Shown here one piece after another: positions 47,852 to 56,019 of a stretch of 64,000 nt of DNA. Numbering within the stretch: the stretch's first letter is position 1; the number at the start of each line of letters is the position of its first letter. The stretch comes from an uncultured Lachnospiraceae bacterium (lineage in GTDB: Bacteria > Bacillota > Clostridia > Lachnospirales > Lachnospiraceae). Under the pieces are notes generated by a model, which had not been told where the DNA came from, made no database searches, and saw only the letters and a program-made list of their open reading frames with translations. The stretch covers positions 21,337 through 85,336 of the forward strand of contig CAJTTI010000003.1 of assembly GCA_910579225.1 (NCBI GenBank). Direction: 5' to 3'. The translations under genes were made by a program, and so were the position numbers.

Positions 47852-49372
47852 ATGGATATTTATCTTGGAATTGATATGGGAACAAGTTGTGTAAAAGTTG
47901 TCTTCTTAAACGGACAGGGAGAAATTATGGCTTTGGGAAGTTCGGATATACAACTGAATTTTCCTGCGCCAGGTCATGCACAACAGGATCCAATAGATTG
48001 GTGGGAAGCAGCAAAAATTGCTGTTGCACAGGCAAAGAAAATCTGTCCGGATGCACAGATCAGAGGTGTTGGCGTTTCTGGTCAGATGTTGGGAAGTGTT
48101 CTGCTTGATGAAGATGGAAATCTGGCAGATGAATGTATGATCTGGCTGGATCAAAGAGCATCACAAGAGAATGAGGAGATCAAAGAACTTCTGGGCCTGG
48201 CCCACATCCTGGATGTGACAGCTAACTATCCACTGGTGAGTTATTGGGCTCCCAAGCTTCTATGGCTGAAGAAGAACAGACCATCTGTATATGAGAACAC
48301 AGAACATGTGCTGTTTCCAAAGGATTACCTGAAATATAAACTGACAGACATTATGGATATTGATGTGACAGATGCAGCTGGAACCGGTCTGTTCAATACG
48401 GCCAGACGTACCTGGGATTATGAACTGTTCGACTGTCTTGGGATTCGGCGAACTCTGGTGCCGGAACATGTGTCAGAATCTACGGACATTATTGGAAAAG
48501 TGACAAAGGAAGCAGCCGAATATCTGGGTATCCCATCAGATATTCCTGTAGTGGGCGGCGGTGGAGACCAGATGTGCGGAGCAGTCGGTCTTGGCATCAT
48601 TGGGGAAGGTCAGATTGCTTCTACGATTGGGACATCCGGTTGTGTTTTCTCCTACAGCAAAGCTTGCGTCACTGACAGGGAGTCGAGAGCACTTCTATCC
48701 TACTGCCACAGTGTTCCAGGAAGCTGGTGCGTATATGGTTGTACACTGTCTGCAGGAGGTTCCTTAAGATGGCTTTGGGATACCATGTTTGAGAGGAAAG
48801 AGAGAGATTATGCATTCATCACTTCCCTGGCAGAAAAGGCAGAGCCAGGAGCAGAAGGTCTGATTTTCCTTCCATACCTGAACGGAGAGCGGACGCCCCA
48901 TCCAGATCCGAATGCCAGAGGTGTCTTCTTTGGGATATCTGTCCGTCATAAAAAGGGAGATTTGGTGAGAAGTGTTATGGAGGGTGTTGCATATAGTTTG
49001 AGAGATACCATAGAAATTCTGCGGGAAAAGGGGATTTCTGTAAAAGAAGTACGGGCAGCAGGAGGGGGAGCACTCAGCAGTCTGTGGAGGCAGATCCAGG
49101 CAGATGTTTTTCATGCAAAGGTGATTACTACGAATGTAAAGGAGGCGTCGGCTACTGGTGCAGCGATGATGGCGGCTGTGGGAGCCGGAGCTTACAGAGA
49201 TCTGCGAGAAGCAGCTGACAGTATCATTCGGATTGAGACTGTAACAGATCCAACAGAGGAAAATATGAGACGGTATGACGATTATTATGAAACTTATCGT
49301 TCTTTATATGGGACTTTGCAGAAGACATTTGCAGAACAGGCGAGAAAGGTTGCAAAATGGAAAAAAGAATGA
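47852..49372 (+). CDS. FGGY-family carbohydrate kinase (second), xylulokinase-like
   Basis: 506 residues. Motifs: YLGIDMGTSCVKVVFLNGQG, GVSGQMLGSVLLDEDG (near 77, xylulokinase-like GQMHG region), WLDQRAS, DVTDAAGTGLFN, and C-terminal VRAAGGGALSSLWRQIQADVF. Closest by eye to xylulokinases. Its product would be a ketopentose phosphate, the substrate class of the epimerase encoded next. The start is 12 bases after the second dehydrogenase. Confidence 0.9.
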   Translation: MDIYLGIDMGTSCVKVVFLNGQGEIMALGSSDIQLNFPAPGHAQQDPIDWWEAAKIAVAQAKKICPDAQIRGVGVSGQMLGSVLLDEDGNLADECMIWLDQRASQENEEIKELLGLAHILDVTANYPLVSYWAPKLLWLKKNRPSVYENTEHVLFPKDYLKYKLTDIMDIDVTDAAGTGLFNTARRTWDYELFDCLGIRRTLVPEHVSESTDIIGKVTKEAAEYLGIPSDIPVVGGGGDQMCGAVGLGIIGEGQIASTIGTSGCVFSYSKACVTDRESRALLSYCHSVPGSWCVYGCTLSAGGSLRWLWDTMFERKERDYAFITSLAEKAEPGAEGLIFLPYLNGERTPHPDPNARGVFFGISVRHKKGDLVRSVMEGVAYSLRDTIEILREKGISVKEVRAAGGGALSSLWRQIQADVFHAKVITTNVKEASATGAAMMAAVGAGAYRDLREAADSIIRIETVTDPTEENMRRYDDYYETYRSLYGTLQKTFAEQARKVAKWKKE

Positions 49373-49995
49373 AGATCATACCATCTATTGCTTCCGCCGA
49401 CCAACTTAGTATCCGGGAAGAAATCCTGCGCCTGGGCTCATGGAAGAAATTGCATATTGATATTGAGGATGGAAACTTTGTTCCGAATATCACATTTGGA
49501 GAGAAAATGGTTCGGGGAATTGCTGACATTTTTCCCCAGGAACTGGATGCACATCTTATGACAGAGTGTCCGGAGCAGTATTTAAAACTTTTGCAGGAAT
49601 GCAGAGTAAAAAGTGTGGCGGTTCATCTGGAGACAGTCCGGTATCCTCTGACTATACTAAATCATATTATGGACAGGGGAATGCGGCCGGCGCTGGCACT
49701 TAATATTTCCACACCGGCAGAAGCAGTCATGCCATTTGCAGAACGGATTGACTATGTGATTGTGATGACAGCCGAACCAGACGGTCGGGGGCAGAGGTTT
49801 TATCCCCCCATGTTAGATAAGATTCGAAGTCTGAGAGATTTCCTTCCTCCTCAGGTTGCCATATGGGCGGACGGAGGAATCAATGAGGCAAATCTGGTGC
49901 AGATTGCAGCGGCAGGAGCGGATACTGTGGTTATGGGACGCTGCGTCTTTGGATGTGAGGATCCTTTTAAGCTGCTGGTTCGGCTGAGTATATAA
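49357..49995 (+). CDS. Ribulose-phosphate 3-epimerase family protein (SgcE-like)
   Basis: 212 residues. All four metal ligands of the family are present: KLHIDIEDGNFVPN (His, Asp), DAHLMTECP (His) and IWADGGINEAN (Asp). The usual DGHF reads DGNF. Start ATG 49357, seven bases after AAAGG, overlaps the kinase by 16 bases; ATG 49369 is an alternative with ATGA overlap. Expected reaction is D-ribulose-5-P to D-xylulose-5-P or a related ketose epimerisation, linking the operon to the pentose phosphate pathway. Last gene of the operon. Confidence 0.88.
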   Translation: MEKRMKIIPSIASADQLSIREEILRLGSWKKLHIDIEDGNFVPNITFGEKMVRGIADIFPQELDAHLMTECPEQYLKLLQECRVKSVAVHLETVRYPLTILNHIMDRGMRPALALNISTPAEAVMPFAERIDYVIVMTAEPDGRGQRFYPPMLDKIRSLRDFLPPQVAIWADGGINEANLVQIAAAGADTVVMGRCVFGCEDPFKLLVRLSI

Positions 49996-50098
49996 AGATA
50001 ATATATGATTATATGTAGGTTCTTCCTTGCTGGTCTCTCTAATGTGGCTAAAATGTTATCATTTGTTTTGCCTTTGTCACTGACGGTCAACAAGGCCG

Positions 50099-51049
50099 TT
50101 ATGGTTTGCAGTAATGCTCATATAATTCATTTACTTTTTGCTTCATTCGTTCTTTTAATTCTGGCGGTTCCAGAACGACTGCATGCCTTCCCAATGGTAA
50201 GAGACAGTTGGCAACCCATTCTAAGGCGTCGTAATTTATATCCATATCGATGATTCCACCATCTGACGGGAATGTTTTTAAACCGGCCGCCAGCAGGCAC
50301 TCACTCTCACAAAGCTTCACGCCGGTATCTGTCAGCCGGATTCTCAGGCAGCAGTCATTTGGAACCTCCGTTTTTTCCAGATATTCCTGAACAGAAGCAG
50401 GAATAGGATACTTCCCTTTTGGACAGGGTGATTCTTCCAGGATTTCTCTGATGCGGTCAACTCGAAATACCCGGATTTGATCAGATGTTATACAGTATGC
50501 GGGACAATACCAGAGCCCGTTCATAGCATATAAACCGACAGGTATAATAGTGCGTGTACTTTCAGAAGACAGAGATGAATAGCGTATGGTCGCGGCATGA
50601 CGGTTTATGGAAATCAGAAGTACGGACTTCAGAAGAGGTGAATCACAATGCCGGTCTGGAATCCAGAATACAACTTTGTTCTGGATCTGGGTAATACTGT
50701 TTTGTATATCCAGTGGCAGACAGTTTAAAAATTTTTTTTGGACGGATATAGTTTCCTGCTCAAAAGGAAGATCACGGTAAAATTGCAGTGCCTGACAGGC
50801 AAAAAATATAGCTTTGGCTTCGCTTTCTGAAAAAGCTATGGGCGGTAAAATGCGTTCTTTCAGGATATGGAATCCCCCTGTCGCCCCGACTTCAGAGTAA
50901 ATGGGAAATCCGGCTTGTTCCAGTTCCTGCAAATCACGCAGTATTGTTCTTTTTGATACAGAAAATTCATCTGCCAGTTCACCGGCTGTAAAATCCTTTT
51001 TAGAATTTATGGTTATCATCATTTCGATCAAGCGCTCTGCTTTTGACAT
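50099..51049 (-). CDS. WYL-domain (YafY-type) transcriptional regulator
   Basis: 316 residues from ATG 51049 (MSKAERLIEMMITINS), with AGAAGGAG upstream; the longer upstream frame runs through the operator. HTH_11 domain at 1-55 (FTAGELADEFSVSKRTILRDLQELEQAGFPI); WYL domain at about 135-215 (GLYAMNGLWYCPAYCITSDQIRVFRVDRI); C-terminal WCX domain. Divergent from the small YciI-like gene with a perfect dyad between them, a common arrangement for this regulator class. Probably independent of the sgc-like operon, which it faces tail to tail. Confidence 0.9.
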   Translation of the reverse strand: MSKAERLIEMMITINSKKDFTAGELADEFSVSKRTILRDLQELEQAGFPIYSEVGATGGFHILKERILPPIAFSESEAKAIFFACQALQFYRDLPFEQETISVQKKFLNCLPLDIQNSITQIQNKVVFWIPDRHCDSPLLKSVLLISINRHAATIRYSSLSSESTRTIIPVGLYAMNGLWYCPAYCITSDQIRVFRVDRIREILEESPCPKGKYPIPASVQEYLEKTEVPNDCCLRIRLTDTGVKLCESECLLAAGLKTFPSDGGIIDMDINYDALEWVANCLLPLGRHAVVLEPPELKERMKQKVNELYEHYCKP

Positions 51050-51067
51050 TTTCAAACTCCTTCTGAT

Positions 51068-51092
51068 AATAATGACAGGTTTTGTCATTATT
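51068..51092. promoter_or_regulatory. Perfect dyad operator between WYL regulator and YciI-like gene
   Basis: AATAATGACA-GGTTT-TGTCATTATT, 10-base perfect arms, 19 bases upstream of the WYL start. Likely binding site of the regulator, controlling both divergent genes. Confidence 0.65.
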
Positions 51093-51195
51093 TTATGATA
51101 AACTATCCATATGACAAATGCAACAGGAAACGAGTTGGATACCATGAAGCGCCCCATTAAGGGATGATAAATCAAAAAAGAAAGGAAACTATTGT

Positions 51196-51495
51196 ATGGA
51201 AAAGTTAATGTATCTGGTGATGATTGAGAAAAGCAAAACTTATAACAAGATGACAAAAAAGGCAGTGAAGGAACACGTTGAAAACATAAGAAAACTGGAT
51301 GATGAAGGAAAGCTGGAGATATGTGGGGTATTTAAAGGTTATCCGGGAATGGCGGGAATGTATATTTTAAAAACAGAAAGCCGTGAAGAAGCAGAAGAAA
51401 TATGTCGCATAGAACCACTGGTTGTGGGAGGATATGCAACCTGTAAATTAGTTGATCTGCAGATTGCAAACCGGGAAAATAATTATTTGCTGTAA
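51196..51495 (+). CDS. Small YCII-like (YciI-related) protein
   Basis: 99 residues with a ferredoxin-like pattern (MYLVMIEKSKTY, VEHVENIRKLDDEGKLEICG, GMAGMYILKTESREEAEEIC). The layout fits the YciI/dimeric alpha-beta barrel group; function in these proteins is usually unknown. Start follows AAAGG. Divergent partner of the WYL regulator at 50099. No operon partners. Confidence 0.75.
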   Translation: MEKLMYLVMIEKSKTYNKMTKKAVKEHVENIRKLDDEGKLEICGVFKGYPGMAGMYILKTESREEAEEICRIEPLVVGGYATCKLVDLQIANRENNYLL

Positions 51496-51613
51496 TCTCT
51501 AAAAACCAGATTTCTTTCTCCGGAATGATTATACAGAGACAAGGAATCGATGTATATCTGGCCTAAATGATATCAGATAGATAAAAAAATATAAATAAAT
51601 TTTCAGAGAACTA

Positions 51614-51642
51614 TTGACAAATTAAAAAAGATATTGTAATAT
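51614..51642 (+). promoter_or_regulatory. Near-consensus sigma-A promoter of a small transcription unit
   Basis: TTGACA (51614-51619), 17-base AT-rich spacer, TAATAT (51637-51642). One of the best promoters in the window, followed within 320 bases by a strong hairpin terminator and no annotated gene. Confidence 0.8.
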
Positions 51643-51721
51643 ATAAACATCAAAACGAAAGAGACATACAGAAGTCTCTGGAAATGGAGGAAAGGTCCAA
51701 TGGGAAGATGAAATTTTAATC

Positions 51722-51892
51722 ATGGTTGGGAACGATCTGAATGTCAGCATTAAAGATGACAGATTCTGGAAAAGAGTAGTCATAAGAAATAGCAGAATTG
51801 CCGGTCCTTTCCCGGACATGATAAGAGATGAAAACAGAACAGTGGATTTAAACAATCTGGCAGTATCCGGAAATAATCTTGAAAGGAGATAA
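51722..51892 (+). CDS. Candidate small protein of 56 residues, unknown
   Basis: Reads MVGNDLNVSIKDDRFWKRVV followed by IRNSRIAGPFPDMIRDENRT and a polar tail ending NNLERR. Charged and soluble, with no membrane segment; composition looks coding. The frame is open upstream to about 51647 without another ATG. The ribosome site is weak (GGGAAG 14 bases upstream). A short ATG frame at 51684-51719 (MEERSNGKMKF) ends two bases before it, which would allow translational coupling. No family recognised. Too short for most gene callers. Confidence 0.45.
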   Translation: MVGNDLNVSIKDDRFWKRVVIRNSRIAGPFPDMIRDENRTVDLNNLAVSGNNLERR

Positions 51893-51897
51893 TCAGG

Positions 51898-51921
51898 GTG
51901 AAACTTCAGATTGACTGGTAA
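51898..51921 (+). CDS. Candidate 7-residue peptide MKLQIDW
   Basis: GTG AAA CTT CAG ATT GAC TGG TAA, with a good AAAGGAG eight bases upstream that overlaps the end of the 56-residue frame. The stop codon overlaps the first base pairs of the terminator stem. Could be a leader peptide coupling translation to termination or a signalling peptide. Evidence is the ribosome site and placement only. Confidence 0.35.
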   Translation: MKLQIDW

Positions 51922-51959
51922 AGAGCCATTCGATTAAAAAGATAATCGGATGGCTCTTT
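51920..51959. terminator. Strong 17-bp hairpin terminator
   Basis: Arms 51920-51936 and 51943-51959 pair over 17 positions with a single wobble and a 6-base loop; CTTT closes it on either strand. It ends the small unit at 51614 and could also terminate the convergent VanW gene, 62 bases away. Confidence 0.82.
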
Positions 51960-52021
51960 CACATATACAAAAATTTACATTAAACAGTCGTATCCTTATC
52001 CTCTGAAGGTATAACTATTAT

Positions 52022-52867
52022 TTACAACTTATAAAGGGATACCGTTAAAGTACCCTGGTCGGCGGTTGCCTGGATCTGAATGGGTTCCGCAAAGATATTG
52101 GTGAATCGAAGATCCAGTGTATTTCCGGAGATCGTTGCATCCATTCCTTCCGGAATATAAGTGACCCTCAGAGAGTGGGGATGCCGTTCAGTGGCAGGAA
52201 GGCCAGCATCAAGCATGGCTGCATATAAAGTGGAGGAAACCTGACAAATTCCTCCGCCGATTCCGGGAACAAATTTTTTATTTACGATCATAGTGGCTTC
52301 CACATAGCCGTTGGCAGAGGTCCTGGGCAAGATCGCCTGATTAAAAGAAAAATTCTCGCCAGGCTGAATCACCATACCGTTGATCCTGGATGCTGCCAGA
52401 GATATATTGGTTGCACGTGATATGTTGGGATTGTAGGCGGTTGCATAACTGCCGCCCAGCGTATTGGCAGGTGCGATAGCAGCAGTGGAACCAGCAAGTG
52501 CCATACCATCGCCTGCTGCGCTTCGTCCCTCTGTTTTTCCATATTTTTCATAATGGACACAATAGGCACGATAATCATTTCCAAAGGACGTCTGCAGATC
52601 CGGATAATTATTCCGGTATACCAGACAGTTGAATTCTGCACTGCCGGATCGTCCTTCTGCCAGCCCACAATCAAGATAATGACGATACAGACTGTTATAG
52701 TCATGACCAAAAACTGCCTGCAGATCCGGATACGTGTTGTAATAATAGTCTGCGTCAAATGTCAGACTGGTCAGTGGCGTCTGTGCCGCTTTGACTAAGG
52801 TCCCGCTTCCCAACAACATACAGAAGCATAAAACCATAGATAGAAAAATGTTTACTTTTTGTTTCAT
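52022..52867 (-). CDS. Secreted VanW-domain protein with two YPDL repeats
   Basis: 281 residues from ATG 52867 (MKQKVNIFLSM) behind AGAAGGA. Signal peptide to about residue 28 (GTLVKAA). Two repeats of about 38 residues follow (DADYYYNTYPDLQAVFGHDY..LAEGRSG and LVYRNNYPDLQTSFGNDY..TEGRSA), then a VanW domain (about 145-281: NPNISRATNISLAASRINGMV, PGENFSFNQ, VPGIGGGICQVSSTLYAA, ERHPHS). VanW-type proteins are cell-wall associated, of unclear activity. Exported. Confidence 0.88.
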   Translation of the reverse strand: MKQKVNIFLSMVLCFCMLLGSGTLVKAAQTPLTSLTFDADYYYNTYPDLQAVFGHDYNSLYRHYLDCGLAEGRSGSAEFNCLVYRNNYPDLQTSFGNDYRAYCVHYEKYGKTEGRSAAGDGMALAGSTAAIAPANTLGGSYATAYNPNISRATNISLAASRINGMVIQPGENFSFNQAILPRTSANGYVEATMIVNKKFVPGIGGGICQVSSTLYAAMLDAGLPATERHPHSLRVTYIPEGMDATISGNTLDLRFTNIFAEPIQIQATADQGTLTVSLYKL

Positions 52868-53129
52868 GTTCCTTCTCCCCATAATATAGAAATTGAGATC
52901 CATATGTATTATGGCATCCCTGTATAAATTGAATTATATCATATTACGGCAGAAAACGAAAGTGATTTTTCCTGCATAATCAAGTGTGGTCGCGTGATTT
53001 TCTGTCCACAGCTTTGTTTTGATTTTCCCACTTTTTTATGAATGCATGATTGCAAAAAGGGTTATTTTCTGCTATGTTTTATCTGAAAACATACGATAAC
53101 TGGAGGTCTTCATTTGAAGATGGGGAGCA

Positions 53130-53690
53130 ATGGAAATGGAAGATGACAGGAATATTATGGGCAGTAAAGTGATTCTCCGGGCGGCTAAAGTGCAGGATCA
53201 GGGAATGTTCCTTGGCCTGACCTGGGATCCGGAGATTGTGAAAGTAACAAAGGGTTATCAAAGCCTAGTTCCGGGCAGGTATTCTATGAACCGTTCCGGC
53301 TTTCTGCGGGTTTCTGCCGGTGGTCTTCGCAGGATTATTGCAGATCAGGAAGACCCGGAAAAGGGACTTGGGGTGATCATGTTGTCTGATCTGAATAAAG
53401 AAAACAGGATGGCACAGATTCAGATCAAGCTTTTGAGATCTGCCCGGGGCAGAGGCTACGGACGGGATGCGGTGAATACTCTGGTCTCTTATTCCTTTCG
53501 CGAGCTTGGACTGAGCTGCATCTGTTCCAATATTCTGGAGGACAACACAGCTTCCCGAAGATTGTTTGAGGCCTGTGGTTTCCGGCAGGAAGGCATGCAT
53601 GAGAGCAGGGCAGATAAAAATGGACATTGCCGGAAGGTATGTTCTTATGTGAAAAGGAATATGGTACGGCAGACAGATACCGGAAAATAA
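53130..53690 (+). CDS. GNAT-family N-acetyltransferase (RimJ/RimL type)
   Basis: 186 residues. Acetyl-CoA binding motif IKLLRSARGRGYGRDAVNTLVSYSF (about 100-124), followed by GLSCICSNILEDNTASRRLFEACGFRQEG. The start is uncertain: ATG 53130, 53136 or 53157 are close together behind GGGGAG. Substrate unknown. Eighteen bases before the EamA transporter, so probably co-transcribed. Confidence 0.88.
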   Translation: MEMEDDRNIMGSKVILRAAKVQDQGMFLGLTWDPEIVKVTKGYQSLVPGRYSMNRSGFLRVSAGGLRRIIADQEDPEKGLGVIMLSDLNKENRMAQIQIKLLRSARGRGYGRDAVNTLVSYSFRELGLSCICSNILEDNTASRRLFEACGFRQEGMHESRADKNGHCRKVCSYVKRNMVRQTDTGK

Positions 53691-53707
53691 AAAGGAAGGT
53701 GTGCAGC

Positions 53708-54604
53708 ATGGAAAATAAAAGGTCAGTCGGGCATCTGACGGCACTTTTTACAGTCGTCATCTGGGGGACAACCTTTATCTCCACCAAGGTTCTGCTGGTG
53801 GATTTTCAGCCGGCAGAGATCTTGCTTTTCCGCTTTGTGCTGGGATTTGTGGCACTTCTTCTGCTCTGTCCCCGTCAGCTCAGAACGGAGGGTCGAAAAC
53901 AGGAGCTTTTGTTCGCGGCAGCAGGGTTATGCGGGATCTGCCTGTATTATCTGCTGGAAAATATCGCGCTGACTTGTACCATGGCTTCCAATGTGGGGGT
54001 CATTATATCCGTTGCGCCCTTTTTTACAGCTATTTTATCTCATCTGTCCGGAAGGTCCGGGGAGAAACTTCGGTCCGGTTTTTTCATCGGCTTCGGGGTG
54101 GCCATGGCCGGCGTGGTGCTGATCAGTTTTAACGGGTCCAGACTTCAGCTGAATCCAATGGGCGACTTGCTGGCGTTGCTGGCTGCTTTTGTGTGGGCCT
54201 GTTATTCCCTGCTGACAAGAACGATCAGTGATTTTGGACAGCCGATCATCCTTACTACCCGAAGGACTTTCTTCTACGGTATTCTTTTTATGATTCCTGC
54301 GTTGTTTTTGTTTGATGTACGGCTGGGCCTGGAACGGTTCGCAGATCCGGCAAACTTGCTGAATATCCTCTACCTGGGGTTTGGCGCATCGGCGCTGTGC
54401 TTCGTTACCTGGAATCTGGCGGTGAAAGTGCTGGGCGCAGTCCGGACCAGCGTCTATATTTATATGGTTCCGGTGATTACCGTAATTACCTCCGTGCTGG
54501 TGCTAAAGGAGCCGGTCACGTGGACTTCAGCTGCGGGAACCATACTGGCGGTGGCAGGACTTTTTCTGTCGGAGTATGGGGGGAAGAATAACCAATATTC
54601 ATAA
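53708..54604 (+). CDS. EamA/DMT-family transporter
   Basis: 298 residues with ten membrane segments in two EamA repeats (GHLTALFTVVIWGTTFISTKVLL.. and GDLLALLAAFVWACYSLLTRTI..). Start ATG 53708 behind AAGGAAGG. Metabolite exporter family; substrate unknown. Convergent with the MFS gene, 50 bases apart. Confidence 0.9.
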   Translation: MENKRSVGHLTALFTVVIWGTTFISTKVLLVDFQPAEILLFRFVLGFVALLLLCPRQLRTEGRKQELLFAAAGLCGICLYYLLENIALTCTMASNVGVIISVAPFFTAILSHLSGRSGEKLRSGFFIGFGVAMAGVVLISFNGSRLQLNPMGDLLALLAAFVWACYSLLTRTISDFGQPIILTTRRTFFYGILFMIPALFLFDVRLGLERFADPANLLNILYLGFGASALCFVTWNLAVKVLGAVRTSVYIYMVPVITVITSVLVLKEPVTWTSAAGTILAVAGLFLSEYGGKNNQYS

Positions 54605-54654
54605 TTAAAAACTTCTTTTTGCAAGGGGCTGTTCCCCGGGCAGTCCGGAATATT

Positions 54655-55893
54655 TCAGGTAGACTGAAATACCTTCCGCGCCTTCACTGCAATCAGCAGA
54701 GAAATCATACCAGAAAACAGAACGACTGCATACTCGTATTCCCTGCCCGCCTCAAACAATACACCATACAGGGCGTTCCCCAGAGGTTGGGAACACATGG
54801 AAACGGTGAGAATCACAGCGATCACTTTTCCAGTAAGATGCGGCGGAGATTCCGTCTGGATGAAGGTCATCATCTGCACCATGAAAATGGTGGAAAATAC
54901 CATGATAAGAAAGCAGCAGATGGTCAGTACCAGATAATTCAGGATTCCGGAATCCGATATAAGCAGCGTGATTCCTATGGGAAAGACGCATAGGGCACAT
55001 GCGGCCAGGATATGGGCAGAGGTCCTGACATGAAGCCGGTCTGCGAAGATGCCGGCCAGAATGCCCCCGGTCAGTCCCCCGGCCGCCAGTGCGCCCTGGG
55101 AAAACCCATACAGTTGATTGGCGAGCGCTGCATTAAGGTCTAAAACCTCGGTGATCAGCCAGGGCATTGCCACAAGGATCATGGCTGACAGGAACAGATT
55201 GATTCCGCAGACGACAAACATTCCTTTTCGGATCACTGGTTTTTCCGCCTGCAGGAACCGGATACTTTCTGCAAAATCATTCCGAACCGTTTTCAGGATC
55301 CCACCGCCGGATGTCTGCTTTTGAAAGGGAATCCGTATAAAAAGTTCCATGACTGCCGACAGGAAAAAGCAGACTATACAGACCCACAGTACAGGTTTCA
55401 GGCCCCAGGCGCTGTACAGCAGGCCGCCCAGCACCGGACCTATCAAAGCGGAAAAAGAGCTGACAGTATTGATGACCGAGTTGGCCCCCATGGTCTGCTC
55501 CGGGCATACCAGTGCTGGGATACTGGCCTGGACAGAAGGCTGGTAGGTCCCTGCAATACCATATAGGATCATCAGGGTGGTAGTCAGCAGTGGAACGAGG
55601 CCTAAGGTATCCATGAGCAGAGAAAAGGCAAAGATCACTGCCGCAGTGAGAAAATCCAGCGCCACCATTACATTCCTCTTATTAACCCGGTCCGCGATCA
55701 TGCCGCCCATAGGAGACAGGAGAATGGCCGGCAGGAATGCGCAGGCGGTCACGGTTCCATAAAGGGCGGAAGAGCCGGTCAGGTTTAGCAGGTACAGGGG
55801 CAGTGCAAACCGGATGGCAGCATTGCCGAACAGAGAAATAACCTGGCCCATAACCACAAGGGTAAAATCTTTGGTAAACAGTTGTTGATTCAT
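54655..55893 (-). CDS. MFS exporter, drug-efflux type
   Basis: 412 residues with twelve membrane segments, MefA/MFS_3-like (FTLVVMGQVISLFGNAAIRFALPLYLLNLTGS, GGMIADRVNKRNVMVALDF, the loop motif between helices 2 and 3). Start ATG 55893 (MNQQLFTKD) behind GGAGG. The promoter carries a CATACCG/CGGTATG dyad matching those of the TetR gene upstream, so it is probably a TetR-repressed efflux pump. Substrate unknown. Confidence 0.9.
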   Translation of the reverse strand: MNQQLFTKDFTLVVMGQVISLFGNAAIRFALPLYLLNLTGSSALYGTVTACAFLPAILLSPMGGMIADRVNKRNVMVALDFLTAAVIFAFSLLMDTLGLVPLLTTTLMILYGIAGTYQPSVQASIPALVCPEQTMGANSVINTVSSFSALIGPVLGGLLYSAWGLKPVLWVCIVCFFLSAVMELFIRIPFQKQTSGGGILKTVRNDFAESIRFLQAEKPVIRKGMFVVCGINLFLSAMILVAMPWLITEVLDLNAALANQLYGFSQGALAAGGLTGGILAGIFADRLHVRTSAHILAACALCVFPIGITLLISDSGILNYLVLTICCFLIMVFSTIFMVQMMTFIQTESPPHLTGKVIAVILTVSMCSQPLGNALYGVLFEAGREYEYAVVLFSGMISLLIAVKARKVFQST

Positions 55894-55911
55894 ATATTTA
55901 AACCTCCATTT

Positions 55912-55930
55912 CATACCGCATGACGGTATG
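55912..55930. promoter_or_regulatory. TetR operator in the MFS promoter
   Basis: CATACCG-CATGA-CGGTATG, perfect 7-base arms, 18 bases upstream of the MFS start and likely overlapping its promoter. Confidence 0.65.
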
Positions 55931-56019
55931 TATATAACTCGAAGAAATCTGCCCGGAATGAGGGGCAGATAATTTCCCTGATGTGTCAGATAAGCAGACC
56001 GTGATCTAAGAGAGCACCA

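Noticed and set aside
51622..51855. 77-codon minus-strand frame opposite the small transcription unit
   Set aside because: No ribosome site or promoter on that strand; the plus strand has promoter, frames and terminator in order.
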